DNA of 34,887 bases. It comes from Roseibium sp. TrichSKD4 (GTDB lineage: Bacteria > Pseudomonadota > Alphaproteobacteria > Rhizobiales > Stappiaceae). A model generated the notes under the pieces. It searched no databases and was not told the origin of the DNA. It worked only from the letters and a program-made list of their open reading frames with translations. A program made the translations under genes and the position numbers. This document shows, in pieces, positions 8,182 through 16,046 of this stretch (positions are counted from its first letter, which is position 1; each line of letters opens with the position of its first letter). Location: positions 2,009 through 36,895 of the forward strand of contig NZ_GL476319.1 in assembly GCF_000148725.1 (NCBI RefSeq), in the 5' to 3' direction.

Positions 8182-8637
8182 CTACCTGCCCGCGCACCCA
8201 CCTCGCGCGTTGATTTCGTCAATAACCTCATCATTCACCCTTCGATATTTCTCCGGGTCGATAGCTTCCCATCCCTCCCAATTGGATTTGCGGAAAGAGA
8301 GCCTCCGAGGATAAGGGGTGTAAACAACATAGGCCGCAAGATCATCCCTCTGTAATTCTATCGTGGAAAGATAAACTTTAACTTCGACTTGGTCGGATTC
8401 TTTTGTTTCATAAATTCGTTCAGCTTCATATTTCGCAATTTCTAATGCTCTGTCAGGTGATAATGGACCGAGAATTTTGACCTCGGAGAACTCAACTTCT
8501 CGAAGATCACCATAATCGTCCGACTTGAGATAGTTCTTTGTGGATTGATCAACGATACGACACTCAATGGCGTTCGCTTCTATAGCGAAAAATGAGGCCC
8601 AAACTCCCAAAAGAAAACCGTACTTCAAATGTGCCAT
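8182..8637 (-). CDS. Exported small hypothetical protein
   Basis: The 151-residue protein starts at the ATG at 8637, chosen because AAGGAGGTG stands just upstream; a longer start is possible but has no such site. Residues 1-22 (MAHLKYGFLLGVWASFFAIEANA) form a signal peptide ending ANA, followed by a mature part with one Cys near its start and another near its end. The mature part is acidic with alternating strand-like stretches and no known catalytic motif. It faces the methyltransferase gene across a shared terminator and diverges from the small HTH gene. It looks like a lysogenic-conversion type cargo gene, but the function is unknown. Confidence 0.75.
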   Translation of the reverse strand: MAHLKYGFLLGVWASFFAIEANAIECRIVDQSTKNYLKSDDYGDLREVEFSEVKILGPLSPDRALEIAKYEAERIYETKESDQVEVKVYLSTIELQRDDLAAYVVYTPYPRRLSFRKSNWEGWEAIDPEKYRRVNDEVIDEINARGGCAGR

Positions 8638-8749
8638 CCGCACCTCCTTGTTGAAATTAGAAGTCAATAAAACGAAAATTTCGAGTATTCTGCAGTCTAA
8701 GAAAACACGACCTCACTTATCTGACAACCTGTCAAATCGGAGCACTTTA

Positions 8750-9028
8750 ATGGAAGACAAAGAACTATTTAATGCTTGGGTGGCCTCACTTGGCTTCAAC
8801 GAACGGGAGCTCCGATCTGCTGGGGAACTCCTAGGTTTTGACAAAAACCAAATCTACGCTGTAAGAGCTGGAAAGCGTCCACTGAAAAAGGCTGAGAAAC
8901 TCGCCATGGCTGCTGTCAAAGCTGAACTCGCAGAGTGGGCTCCTGAGCACGATAAAAATCTACTCGCATTAGGACTATTGAAGGAGACCCTTTTCGACAA
9001 AGGCAGCGACAAGACCGAAGCAGCCTAG
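8750..9028 (+). CDS. Small helix-turn-helix DNA-binding protein
   Basis: A 92-residue protein whose ATG at 8750 follows CGGAG. Residues about 17-50 (ERELRSAGELLGFDKNQIYAVRAGKRPL) match the pattern of a Cro/XRE-like HTH, where a recognition helix precedes a turn with GKRP. It stands alone between a leftward exported-protein gene and the end of the leftward operon, so it has its own promoter within about 110 AT-rich bases (8638-8749). Its stop shares the palindrome CTAG with the stop of the convergent gene. It may regulate itself or the neighbouring exported protein. Confidence 0.7.
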   Translation: MEDKELFNAWVASLGFNERELRSAGELLGFDKNQIYAVRAGKRPLKKAEKLAMAAVKAELAEWAPEHDKNLLALGLLKETLFDKGSDKTEAA

Positions 9029-9828
9029 CGGTACCACCTGGAAAACAGGCTTTCGAAGCTCAGATAATTGTAATGCACAGCAGCGTGATCCAGAGCACGC
9101 AACGTCTTCTCAAGAACTGTACGGTCAACTGAGGCGCGGACTTTTCTCTGCGCTTTTTCGTCCACTTTGATAACCTGGACCTTATCCGGGCTGCGAAATA
9201 GCCATTTATCCAGCCAGACAACATCATCAAGGATCTTGTATAGATAACTGCTCATCGACGACTGTAAGCGGTCCAGTGACATCATTGCAGTCAGCTTTAC
9301 GTCAGCGATTGGTCGCGGACCGGACCCTGAGTTAGGCACCCCGTCCAATTCAGGCGAACGTAACAGCGTAATCTGGGCCTTCTCCATGTCCTTTCGGAAT
9401 TCAAGCCCTGCATACCAACGAAAATTTGCAATCTCAGCGGCGACCGCTTCCTCTTCGTACCTATTGTCCTCAAACTTACCGGAGAACATCAGCCATTCGA
9501 ACGGAGCTGCATTGTGATCTGAAATAACAACGCTGTCTCGAGAAACTCGCCAGTCAATTGGCCGCCCCTCCCGACCGCCGTGCTTGTTTTCCCGTTCGCT
9601 AAATTGGGACACGAAAGGTTTAGGATATGGATTGATGGACTGACCATATATACGTTCGACCATGTCGTAGAACTTGCGCCGACGTACCTCAAATTCCTCT
9701 GACCGGGCGTAATGAAAAGCGAGCGGCTTCGGGTTCACACGATGCGGCCAACCAAAGCTGTGAGCGCATCGGATAGATTGAAGTGCTTCGGCAGCCTGAA
9801 CTGCTTTCAAAATCTGGTTCACTCTCAC
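9025..9828 (-). CDS. Hypothetical phage protein, last gene of the leftward operon
   Basis: A 267-residue basic protein. The C-terminal half, with an LD..L..M...Y..LDDVVWLDKWL segment near 205-225 and a final VLEKTLRALDHAAVHY segment near 240-257, faintly resembles the DUF6456-type HTH proteins of alphaproteobacteria and their phages, in which a DVC/DV segment precedes a C-terminal helix. That resemblance is weak. Its start overlaps the preceding gene by ATGA, and its stop overlaps the convergent HTH gene by four bases, so the operon ends here with no room for a separate terminator. Confidence 0.65.
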   Translation of the reverse strand: MRVNQILKAVQAAEALQSIRCAHSFGWPHRVNPKPLAFHYARSEEFEVRRRKFYDMVERIYGQSINPYPKPFVSQFSERENKHGGREGRPIDWRVSRDSVVISDHNAAPFEWLMFSGKFEDNRYEEEAVAAEIANFRWYAGLEFRKDMEKAQITLLRSPELDGVPNSGSGPRPIADVKLTAMMSLDRLQSSMSSYLYKILDDVVWLDKWLFRSPDKVQVIKVDEKAQRKVRASVDRTVLEKTLRALDHAAVHYNYLSFESLFSRWYR

Positions 9829-10022
9829 TTCCCCTTTTGGATTGAGGCTTCCGATTGGAAGGCAAATGGTACTCCAGATAATTTCAGCACGTTAATACCG
9901 TGCAATAGATAGCTCACTTCCTCTTCAGTCAGGTTCAGGGCTTTGCATTCAGCGCCATCAACCAACCGCAACTCCAGTTCCTTGCCTAATTCTTCGCTCT
10001 TTCGAACCATGACGTGGCGCAT
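9825..10022 (-). CDS. Small hypothetical protein
   Basis: A 65-residue protein with AGGA upstream of its ATG at 10022 and an ATGA overlap with the next gene. The sequence has an acidic middle (LTEEEVSYLLHGINVLKL) that reads as one amphipathic helix, with a Ser/Gln/Lys tail. The order of short overlapping genes is typical of phage early operons. No family is recognised. Confidence 0.65.
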   Translation of the reverse strand: MRHVMVRKSEELGKELELRLVDGAECKALNLTEEEVSYLLHGINVLKLSGVPFAFQSEASIQKGK

Positions 10023-10034
10023 GATCGGTTCCTA

Positions 10035-10199
10035 TTACTTGGATTTTTGCTCTGTTACTTTCCGTCCCATTTGGGAAAGTCTCACACGCTTTCCGGTTTT
10101 GGGATCTACCCATGACAGTGGCTTGAACCCTTCTTCCGTCCGTCTGTTACGTCTTTTTCGTTCTGCAGCCCTCTTGGGTAGTAACCAATTTTTCGCCAT
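10035..10199 (-). CDS. Small highly basic protein, 54 residues
   Basis: A short frame from ATG 10199 to TAA 10035, preceded by GCGGAG seven bases upstream. The product, beginning MAKNWLLPKRAAERKRRNRR and containing WVDPKTGKRVRLSQMG, is strongly basic, which suggests nucleic-acid binding. It fits precisely between the 65-residue gene (12 bases downstream) and the HicB-like gene in the same orientation, which supports it as real. No family is recognised. Confidence 0.6.
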   Translation of the reverse strand: MAKNWLLPKRAAERKRRNRRTEEGFKPLSWVDPKTGKRVRLSQMGRKVTEQKSK

Positions 10200-10306
10200 T
10201 AAACGTCTCCGCTCTGTTTGGTTGAGGTGCTCGTGTCAATCACAAACGCAATTGCGGTTCATTTTCACGGATTTTGAACCACAAACTCGGCATAAAAACT
10301 GCGAAT

Positions 10307-10504
10307 TTATTGTTCCAACTCGGCTAGATCAGTTTCGTAATCTTCTACGAGAGCTTGGAATGCTTCCTGCGGATTTTGTTCGGGCGCGCACTCAGCTATT
10401 ACAACGTCGGATACGTTTTCTATCTGGACGAACATGGTCCCGTCTTCATGGGCAACTCTCCCGGTGTAACCTCGGTGCTCTATGATTGCTTCCTCTTGGT
10501 GCAT
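10307..10504 (-). CDS. HicB-like antitoxin-fold small protein
   Basis: A 65-residue protein reading EHRGYTGRVAHEDGTMFVQIENVSDVVIAECAPEQ then AFQALVEDY. This is the strand-strand-helix pattern of HicB-type antitoxins (YxGYTGxV...G...GRV.GI.DVV.F.G....E...AF...VDDY). HicB usually pairs with the RNase HicA, which carries a conserved His in a dsRBD-like fold. No HicA-like gene is visible next to it, so it is either solitary or has lost its partner. It sits 8 bases after the HTH gene in the leftward operon. Confidence 0.6.
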   Translation of the reverse strand: MHQEEAIIEHRGYTGRVAHEDGTMFVQIENVSDVVIAECAPEQNPQEAFQALVEDYETDLAELEQ

Positions 10505-10512
10505 CGCCTTGC

Positions 10513-10812
10513 CTACTGCCCCTGTCCCGCCCCAAGCGGTTCAATCTTCCAATCGAACACATTGAGACGCCCACCGCATTGTAATTGCCCATCCGTCTTA
10601 CGGTGGATGGACTTCAGAATATCCAAACGCCTTTGGCGTTCTCGGTCACTCCAGGCACCACGCCCACGGTATTTTGAACGATTGATGAGGCCACTGACCT
10701 GGCCTTTCGTCAGCCCTAGGAACGCAGCGATTGTCGCTTCCGCATGCCCCTTCACCCACAGCACATAAATTGTGAAAACGATGTCATCTGAGTGCTTCTG
10801 TTTCGGCATCAC
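10513..10812 (-). CDS. Small helix-turn-helix protein
   Basis: A 99-residue basic protein. Residues about 12-48 (FTIYVLWVKGHAEATIAAFLGLTKGQVSGLINRSKYRGRG) form a clear HTH of the kind found in sigma-region-4/GcrA/resolvase-like proteins, with a WVKG.....IA..LGLT.GQVSGLI core. The start is a double ATG (10812/10809) one base after the helicase stop, so translation is coupled to the helicase. A role in regulating late transcription is possible but not shown. Confidence 0.72.
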   Translation of the reverse strand: MMPKQKHSDDIVFTIYVLWVKGHAEATIAAFLGLTKGQVSGLINRSKYRGRGAWSDRERQRRLDILKSIHRKTDGQLQCGGRLNVFDWKIEPLGAGQGQ

Positions 10813-10813
10813 A

Positions 10814-12214
10814 TCACCCGTTCAGTTCTTCAATCCGAAAGGCTGGGCCATTGAAAATAAACTCTCTCTTTTCCCCACGCGCACCGTTCCGGTTCTTGAT
10901 CATGGTCAACTCGCACTTGCCCTTGGCCTTGTTGTATTTGTCGAGCCAAGAGAGAAAATCCTTGTCTCCGCATTCTTCTTCATAGCTGTTGCAATGGGGT
11001 TTGCGATCCTTGAGCCATTCGTCACGGCGCACTGTCGCGATGACCCAGTCAGCGTCCTGCTCAAGCGCACCGCCGCCATCAAGATCGGACAGATGAAGAG
11101 AAGGATCATCCCGGCGCTGCGCCTGCCGTGTGACCTGTGAAAGAAGGACAACTGTAATTCCAAGTTCCTTGGCGAAGCTCTTGCACTCGGACGTGACATG
11201 CTCCATGCGCTCGAATTTGTTCGAGAACCGCGCGCGGCTTCTGATCAATCGCAAATGGTCAATGAAGCAGGAGCCTATTCCGTAGCGGTGCTTCCACAGC
11301 ATTAAGCGTTCGTAGATCACTTCCAGTGCCAGTTTTGGCCGGTCATCGATGTGAATGCGTTCCTCGGACAAACGCCTTTCGGCTTCGGTAATGTTCTCCC
11401 GATCAAAAAACTCATACGTTCCCGAGATAATCGATTTCAGGCCAACCCCGGATTCACTGGACAGCACGCGAGAGCTCATCCGTTCGTGATCCATTTCGGC
11501 TTGGAAGAAACCAACCGGATCAAAATACTGCCACCGGCGCGCCAACTGCATGGCAAGAACCGTTTTACCACCCCCTTGCGGGGCCGCGATTGCCCCGAGA
11601 TCTCTTGGGAACGCTCGACCCATGATTTCATCAAGTGTCGGTAGACCAGTATCGCATCCAGGTACTTGATCCTGCTCGTTTGCCATAAGACTGGAACGCA
11701 CAGCAGCGCTGACACTTTGCCCGAGAGTGACACTGGGCTCCGCTTGAGAGTTCAAATTGATGCCATCGACCCGCTCTTTCATCGCACACAGAACGTCGTA
11801 GGAATCAGCCCCCGGTTTAGCGAGCTCCTTTTTGACCCAGTTCGCGGTTTCATCCAGTGCCCGCGCCCGCCATGCATCAACGATGATGTCGACAAAATCC
11901 ATAGGTGAAACAGTCTCGCCGGACTGACTTTCCCGCAACAGGGCGGTTAGATAATTGAGCGTCAACAGTCCATCGCGACCGTCTTCCTCATATTCGTCCC
12001 CGATCCGTGCCACCAACAAATTGAGGGAAGCCTTCTTGCCGGCAGACAAGATGCTTCCCATGGCTTCATAAATCCTCTGATTGATTGGGCGGATAAAATG
12101 CTCAGCCTTCAGTGTTTCGAGAACTTCAAAATAAGCGGAAGGATTGTCGAGCAATGATCCCAGTACGGATCGCTCTGCCATGATCGTCTGGTGGACCTTG
12201 TCGTTATTCTGCAT
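10814..12214 (-). CDS. dnaB: DnaB-like replicative DNA helicase
   Basis: A 466-residue protein from the ATG at 12214, which overlaps the primase-like gene by 11 bases; an alternative ATG at 12247 would add 11 residues. The N-terminal domain begins AERSVLGSLLDNP and matches the DnaB N-terminal helical domain. The ATPase core has a Walker A at 211-218 (APQGGGKT), a Walker B-like CFIDHLRLI near 316-324 and a LLSQVTRQ motif typical of DnaB (LSQLNR). It would load as a hexamer at the phage origin and unwind DNA. It is somewhat shorter than E. coli DnaB (471 residues). With the primase-like protein upstream it forms the core replisome. Confidence 0.92.
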   Translation of the reverse strand: MQNNDKVHQTIMAERSVLGSLLDNPSAYFEVLETLKAEHFIRPINQRIYEAMGSILSAGKKASLNLLVARIGDEYEEDGRDGLLTLNYLTALLRESQSGETVSPMDFVDIIVDAWRARALDETANWVKKELAKPGADSYDVLCAMKERVDGINLNSQAEPSVTLGQSVSAAVRSSLMANEQDQVPGCDTGLPTLDEIMGRAFPRDLGAIAAPQGGGKTVLAMQLARRWQYFDPVGFFQAEMDHERMSSRVLSSESGVGLKSIISGTYEFFDRENITEAERRLSEERIHIDDRPKLALEVIYERLMLWKHRYGIGSCFIDHLRLIRSRARFSNKFERMEHVTSECKSFAKELGITVVLLSQVTRQAQRRDDPSLHLSDLDGGGALEQDADWVIATVRRDEWLKDRKPHCNSYEEECGDKDFLSWLDKYNKAKGKCELTMIKNRNGARGEKREFIFNGPAFRIEELNG

Positions 12215-13352
12215 GAGCTTGGAAAGTCTCCCATAATTCAAGACCATCGCCGAGCGCCGGCATCTCTTGAGGCACAACCTTCAGGCCAACAGCTGTTTGT
12301 TTTTCTAGGCAGATGGCAGCGGACCGCGCTCCTGGCGGCATGGCAGTCTGGTGCCGGTTTTTCTGGTAAACCGCCTTGTCTCCGTCCTGAAACAGATCAA
12401 GACGCTCAACGAAGGACGGGGCTTGAAAGGCTTCCATCCCGCCAGTGGAAATGCAGGCCCACATCGGGAACCGGCAATTGTGCAAAAACCAAAGACCAAG
12501 CGCCGTTTCCGGCCCTTCCATCAGGCCGACCCTGGGGCCATCGCCCCCTATCCGGCAAACTCCGCCAGCGTAACTGCCATAGGTTACCTTGCTATCAAGG
12601 TCAGGGCGTTCGGTTTCCAGCTTGCGGCCATCTTGAGACAGGAAGATCCGCTGCATGGCGACGACATCCCCGAATGGATCGCGGATGAAAAAAACAATGG
12701 CAGGAAAGTCCGGACCGTACCGAACCAGCCGCTTGTTCTCGTAGACACGAAGCGGGTCATATTCCAGCGCCGGATGAAAACCAATATGCGCTCGCTGATC
12801 AGATGGCCACTCGCTCATCGGCGGGAGCTTGCGGTGGATCAGGTAAGCTTCAGCCAACGTCCCCTTCAAGAGTTGACACTGTTCAGCCACTTCTCTTGCG
12901 GTTTCGGCGCGGCGCATTTTCCGCGCTTCTGTTTTCTGTTGCTGCTCTTGCTGTCGCCTTGCGTTAGCTTCCCGGCGTTGATTGATCTTCCGCTCACGCT
13001 CCTGTCGGTCCTCATCGGATTCGGTCCTCTTCTTCTCGAGGCCAAAATACTCCCGGCACCACTCGTAAGCGCGAGCATAAGCATCACGGCCCTTGTGGTT
13101 GCCGGTCAACTCATAGGCAACGTAGTTGATTGGGGCACCGCCGATCTTCTGCGAGTAACGGCGCCAACTCCCGCGGTCCCCACCCTCCAACTCCATTTGG
13201 TAGGATGAGGCATAGCGGGTTCCGGTCTTTTTCGGAGTTAGCAATGCCAACTTGCCAACCTTCATCCAATCAGGATGGAACCGGTCCAGCACCCGTTCAA
13301 GGTTGGAATAAAGCAGTTGGTGAATTTCTTCTGTATCATCGACAAAGGGCAT
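12204..13352 (-). CDS. Toprim-domain primase-like protein (DUF7146/Toprim_3 type)
   Basis: A 382-residue protein from the ATG at 13352. Earlier in-frame starts lie inside the resolvase gene and give an implausible N-terminus. After an N-terminal region with a WRRYSQKIGG block comes a long Lys/Arg/Gln/Glu-rich coiled-coil segment (about 105-150), then AYLIHRKLPP...IGFHPAL typical of DUF7146. A Toprim domain follows with VGLMEGPETALG (catalytic Glu), ISTGGMEAF and LFQDGDKA (acidic DxD-like). It would synthesise primers for the DnaB-like helicase. No CHC2 zinc finger is visible at the N-terminus, so template recognition may differ from full-length primases. Confidence 0.82.
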   Translation of the reverse strand: MPFVDDTEEIHQLLYSNLERVLDRFHPDWMKVGKLALLTPKKTGTRYASSYQMELEGGDRGSWRRYSQKIGGAPINYVAYELTGNHKGRDAYARAYEWCREYFGLEKKRTESDEDRQERERKINQRREANARRQQEQQQKTEARKMRRAETAREVAEQCQLLKGTLAEAYLIHRKLPPMSEWPSDQRAHIGFHPALEYDPLRVYENKRLVRYGPDFPAIVFFIRDPFGDVVAMQRIFLSQDGRKLETERPDLDSKVTYGSYAGGVCRIGGDGPRVGLMEGPETALGLWFLHNCRFPMWACISTGGMEAFQAPSFVERLDLFQDGDKAVYQKNRHQTAMPPGARSAAICLEKQTAVGLKVVPQEMPALGDGLELWETFQAHAE

Positions 13353-13372
13353 GGGGGCGTGCTCTCTGTCTA

Positions 13373-14002
13373 TCAGGAGACAGCAGAGAACAGCGTGCCT
13401 TCCGGCTCTGCCTGCAGCTTCAAGTGAAGTGCAATGCAAAGCGCCTCAGCAGCGTCCCCGCTTTTGGTCTCATGCCCTCTCGCAAGAGCAGTTTCGCGGG
13501 CTTTCTTTTTGTACCAATCACGTCGGTTTTTTGCTTCCACTGTATGGGGAGGCTTTCCAATCCCGACAGTTCCGCGCCATTCATTCGATGGCACGTAGAC
13601 TGGCTGCAATCCTCGACGGATACAAACTGTGGACATGAGAAACGCAAGGCTGATCAGGAAGTGTGTCACTTCAAAACTGGTGCCACCAACCTTAACCTTC
13701 TTCTTGGCTTCACCAGCAAACATTGTCGCGTGGTTGATTTCTGTTTTGGTCCGCTCGAGAGACCCGGGTTGGGGCTGCTCGATGGCGATGGTATCCGGCT
13801 TGTGCTTGACCAGCCATGCATCCAGTTCGCGCTGATACCAGTCGCCAACCTTGCCGGCATATGCGGCGTCGATCTTTCCCGCAGGAAGTTCAAAAGGACG
13901 TTTGATCTTGCACCGCATAGTGCCGGAGGAAATCCCCTCCGGCGTGATGAGACCCCACCCGGTGCAGGTCTTGGAGACGTCCAGACCGGCATAGCGGGTC
14001 AT
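13373..14002 (-). CDS. RuvC-like Holliday junction resolvase
   Basis: A 209-residue protein with an RNase H-like fold: GLDVSKTCTGWG with D8 at the N-terminus, then TIAIEQPQP with E75, and a C-terminal HETKSGDAAEALCIA with D183. This is the acidic triad of RuvC-type resolvases. It would cut branched DNA made during phage replication or recombination. It overlaps the preceding gene by ATGA and is followed 20 bases later by the primase-like gene. At 209 residues it is longer than E. coli RuvC (173), the extra length lying in the middle region. Confidence 0.85.
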   Translation of the reverse strand: MTRYAGLDVSKTCTGWGLITPEGISSGTMRCKIKRPFELPAGKIDAAYAGKVGDWYQRELDAWLVKHKPDTIAIEQPQPGSLERTKTEINHATMFAGEAKKKVKVGGTSFEVTHFLISLAFLMSTVCIRRGLQPVYVPSNEWRGTVGIGKPPHTVEAKNRRDWYKKKARETALARGHETKSGDAAEALCIALHLKLQAEPEGTLFSAVS

Positions 14003-14598
14003 TCCATCCCCTCCTCGGCCATTGCGTCTTCAAAGTCATCTTGGCCATCACTTTCTGAATTGTCATTGCTGCTTTCAGGATGTTCACCCTTGATTACCGA
14101 GGTTTCCGCCTCCATCGAAAGCACAAGATCACGTTCGGCGCGTCCGCGGGCGAAGCCTTCAATCCACTTTTGACCAGCCGATGTCGCCAAATCATGAGGG
14201 TTAGCCGCATCCACTTCACCCAAACGGCCCGCCTTCAACCCGTCAGCAAAAGCCTTTTCATCGATTGGAGTACGGTCTGGTTCCGTGCTGATAAGATCCA
14301 GAAGCGACGCCTGCTTCTGGCGAACATCGAACCCTGCTGCCTTTAGATATCCCAGCGTCAATGTTGTTTCATCGACAAAGTCCTGCACTTTGTCATCGCT
14401 ATCACTGGAGAGAAGTTTCGCAGCCTGTTTGAATGCGCCTTCGTTAATGTCGAGCTTTCCTGCCTTTTTCAAAATAGCGCTAGCATCACCATTGGCAGAA
14501 GCAATGCTCTGGCGGGCCTTGTTGTACTTTTGCATCAAGACTAGAACGACAGCATCTTTGGGCGGTTCGTTCTGTTGTGTATTCTCTGCTTCACTCAT
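13999..14598 (-). CDS. Phage protein with a ribosome-modulation-factor-like segment
   Basis: A 199-residue acidic protein. The N-terminal 100 residues are helical, with a pattern (KAGKLDINEGAFKQAAKLL....VQDFVDETTLTLGYLKAAGF) seen in short alphaproteobacterial phage proteins. Residues about 124-160 (DGLKAGRLGEVDAANPHDLATSAGQKWIEGFARGRAE) match the EGxxAGxxG...NP....S....W..GW..G layout of RMF/CrpP-like domains. The tail is very acidic. RMF itself dimerises ribosomes; here the segment may only be a related small fold. It sits between the unknown 127-residue gene and the resolvase with ATGA overlaps on both sides. Confidence 0.65.
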   Translation of the reverse strand: MSEAENTQQNEPPKDAVVLVLMQKYNKARQSIASANGDASAILKKAGKLDINEGAFKQAAKLLSSDSDDKVQDFVDETTLTLGYLKAAGFDVRQKQASLLDLISTEPDRTPIDEKAFADGLKAGRLGEVDAANPHDLATSAGQKWIEGFARGRAERDLVLSMEAETSVIKGEHPESSNDNSESDGQDDFEDAMAEEGME

Positions 14599-14978
14599 GA
14601 CATTTGCTCCAATTTGGTTTTGTTTGGGAGGGAGGAAGTGACTTCAGAGGCAAGGACCGAAAGGCTGACAAAGCCCCTGCCCCCGACGGCTTCAAACTGA
14701 CTAAATTCTGAGCGTATGCGCTGAGCCAACAACTGGTCGGGCTCTGCGTTCCATGTGTCTAATACCGCTTCAAAGCCAGCCCGCGTTATCGCTACGCCGG
14801 TTTTGGCAGACCGGAACAAACCCGCATTTTCCGGCCGTTCATTCACGTAAGCCCGGATATGACTAAGCAGGTCTTGATGCGCACAGTGCAAAAGAGTGCA
14901 AATGCTTTTTGAGCTGACGAAAAAGCATCCGTTTTCCAAATAAACGAAGCTACGCGACAACGGTGGATTCGGTGCCAT
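14595..14978 (-). CDS. Hypothetical protein
   Basis: A 127-residue protein from the ATG at 14978, selected because GGAG lies nine bases upstream; longer starts would run into the methyltransferase gene. The first 45 residues contain four cysteines or near neighbours (ENGCFFV, SICTLLHCAHQD), after which come helical segments ending near EVTSSLPNKTK. No known motif is recognised. It begins five bases before the MT-A70 gene ends and overlaps the next gene by ATGA. Confidence 0.6.
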   Translation of the reverse strand: MAPNPPLSRSFVYLENGCFFVSSKSICTLLHCAHQDLLSHIRAYVNERPENAGLFRSAKTGVAITRAGFEAVLDTWNAEPDQLLAQRIRSEFSQFEAVGGRGFVSLSVLASEVTSSLPNKTKLEQMS

Positions 14979-14982
14979 GGTC

Positions 14983-15675
14983 TCACTCCAGAATGAGGCG
15001 CCCCTGACCAGCAATTTCAAGCTCTCGCAAGGGATCCTTGCGCTGCAGCAGTGCAGACTTCCGGCCAGTTTCTTGAAGGTCAGTGGTGTCAAACTTTGTC
15101 GCTTCGATACCAGCGACATCCCAACCGTCTCGGCTTTGACGCCCAAAAACATCAACCCGGAAATAATCGGGGCGAACTAAGCGGCTGATCAGATCGTAAA
15201 ACTCATCCGGTTTACGGGAGTGTTCTCGCACACATCCCTCAAACTTGGATGGAAAGGCCTTGTGGAATGGGTTCCCGATGGTCGCAAGGTACACTGTCTC
15301 ATGCATGGACCGTGCTCTGTACCCAGTCCCCATGTGCTGTTTGCCGTTGACCGTGCGCTTGTCCCAAACAAGCTCGGTTTTGTATGTAAATCCCCAAGTA
15401 TCAAGCAATGCCTGCTTATGGCCTGGGCTCATCCATGAACAAACCCAGAGCAGAAGAAGGCAGTTGTCGCTGGCAAGTTGGCCGATGGGGAGATCGAGGA
15501 TTTCGTCAAAAGACATTGTGTCATAGTGCGCTTCAGCGCCACGCAACTTGCCTTTGTTGGAATAGGTGTCGAAATCCCAAGGTGGGTCTACCACGATGAC
15601 GTTGTAGCGGAAGAGTGGAAGGTCGTGGACTCGTTGGACGACAAGAGCTGGGAGATTTTCCAAAACGGCCCCCAT
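14983..15675 (-). CDS. MT-A70 family adenine methyltransferase
   Basis: A 230-residue protein with the MT-A70 catalytic DPPW at residues 30-33 (VVDPPWDFDTYS), a LLLLWV strand, a KTELVWDK segment and a GTGYRARSMHETVYLATIG block, all diagnostic of this family. Bacterial and phage members methylate the N6 of adenine in DNA. It is the second gene of the leftward operon, seven bases after the Cro-like gene, so it is made early and could modify phage DNA before or during replication. The C-terminal 40 residues after the ...YFRVDVFGRQSRDGWD motif are an extra tail. Confidence 0.88.
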   Translation of the reverse strand: MGAVLENLPALVVQRVHDLPLFRYNVIVVDPPWDFDTYSNKGKLRGAEAHYDTMSFDEILDLPIGQLASDNCLLLLWVCSWMSPGHKQALLDTWGFTYKTELVWDKRTVNGKQHMGTGYRARSMHETVYLATIGNPFHKAFPSKFEGCVREHSRKPDEFYDLISRLVRPDYFRVDVFGRQSRDGWDVAGIEATKFDTTDLQETGRKSALLQRKDPLRELEIAGQGRLILE

Positions 15676-15681
15676 AGTAAA

Positions 15682-15933
15682 CTAAGCCGTACCATTGAAG
15701 GTTTCCGCACTCAATTCAGACTTAAAGGCTTCGTTCGCGGCGACGACTTCCTCCCTATCCAATGGGGTAAGTTCTACCACCACATCTATGTATTTTTGAG
15801 GCAGCGCACAGTCACGCCCCCACTTCAGGACCGCATATTTTGTACGATCAAACCCACGGCGTTCGAGTTCTTCACGTAACTTCTTTGGGCCTCCGGCCAA
15901 CGAGATCACCTGTTTGAGCGTAAACTTAGCCAT
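15682..15933 (-). CDS. Cro/YdaS-like regulator, first gene of the leftward operon
   Basis: An 83-residue protein with an HTH in residues about 5-50: FTLKQVISLAGGPKKLREELERRGFDRTKYAVLKWGRD..ALPQKYIDVVVEL. The L..AGG...L...L......V..W...G.IP layout is that of YdaS/Cro-type phage regulators. It diverges from the XRE repressor gene across 113 bases holding the shared operator. By position and size it would be the Cro-like counterpart that shuts off the repressor and tunes early transcription. No strong Shine-Dalgarno is seen before its ATG, only GGA. Confidence 0.8.
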   Translation of the reverse strand: MAKFTLKQVISLAGGPKKLREELERRGFDRTKYAVLKWGRDCALPQKYIDVVVELTPLDREEVVAANEAFKSELSAETFNGTA

Positions 15934-15958
15934 AATTAATCCATTAATTTTGCATTTT

Positions 15959-15974
15959 ATCTATTTTATTAGAT
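15959..15974. promoter_or_regulatory. Operator, 16-bp palindrome with ATCTA arms
   Basis: The sequence ATCTATTTTATTAGAT is a dyad (arms ATCTA/TAGAT). The identical 16-mer occurs at 18401-18416, and the flanks TT and TTTT also match, making 22 identical bases. A looser copy (12 of 16) lies at 15996-16011 just before the repressor gene. The positions, at the two early promoters, fit a phage repressor operator. Confidence 0.65.
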
Positions 15975-15993
15975 TTTTTTTCTCTGCAGTCAA
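15963..15993 (-). promoter_or_regulatory. Predicted leftward early promoter overlapping an operator
   Basis: On the minus strand a -35 like TTGACT (15993-15988) is followed after 19 bases by TAAAAT (15968-15963); an alternative -10, AATAAA, gives a 17-base spacer. The palindromic operator at 15959-15974 covers the -10, so a bound repressor would block the Cro-like gene and the leftward operon. Confidence 0.5.
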
Positions 15994-16046
15994 CTTTCTT
16001 TTTTTGTAGATTATTCCTGCATGCCCAACAGCCACAGGAGAACTAG

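Noticed and set aside
8673-8683. CGAAAATTTCG inverted repeat in the divergent 8638-8749 region
   Set aside because: Short, AT-rich and found only once; not enough to call an operator for the small HTH protein.
10201-10306. Leftward zinc-ribbon-like string CRVCGSKSVKMNRNCVCD upstream of the small basic gene
   Set aside because: The frame has no start codon before the motif and the second Cys pair has the wrong spacing (C-x-C); possibly a frame-broken remnant, not a supported gene.
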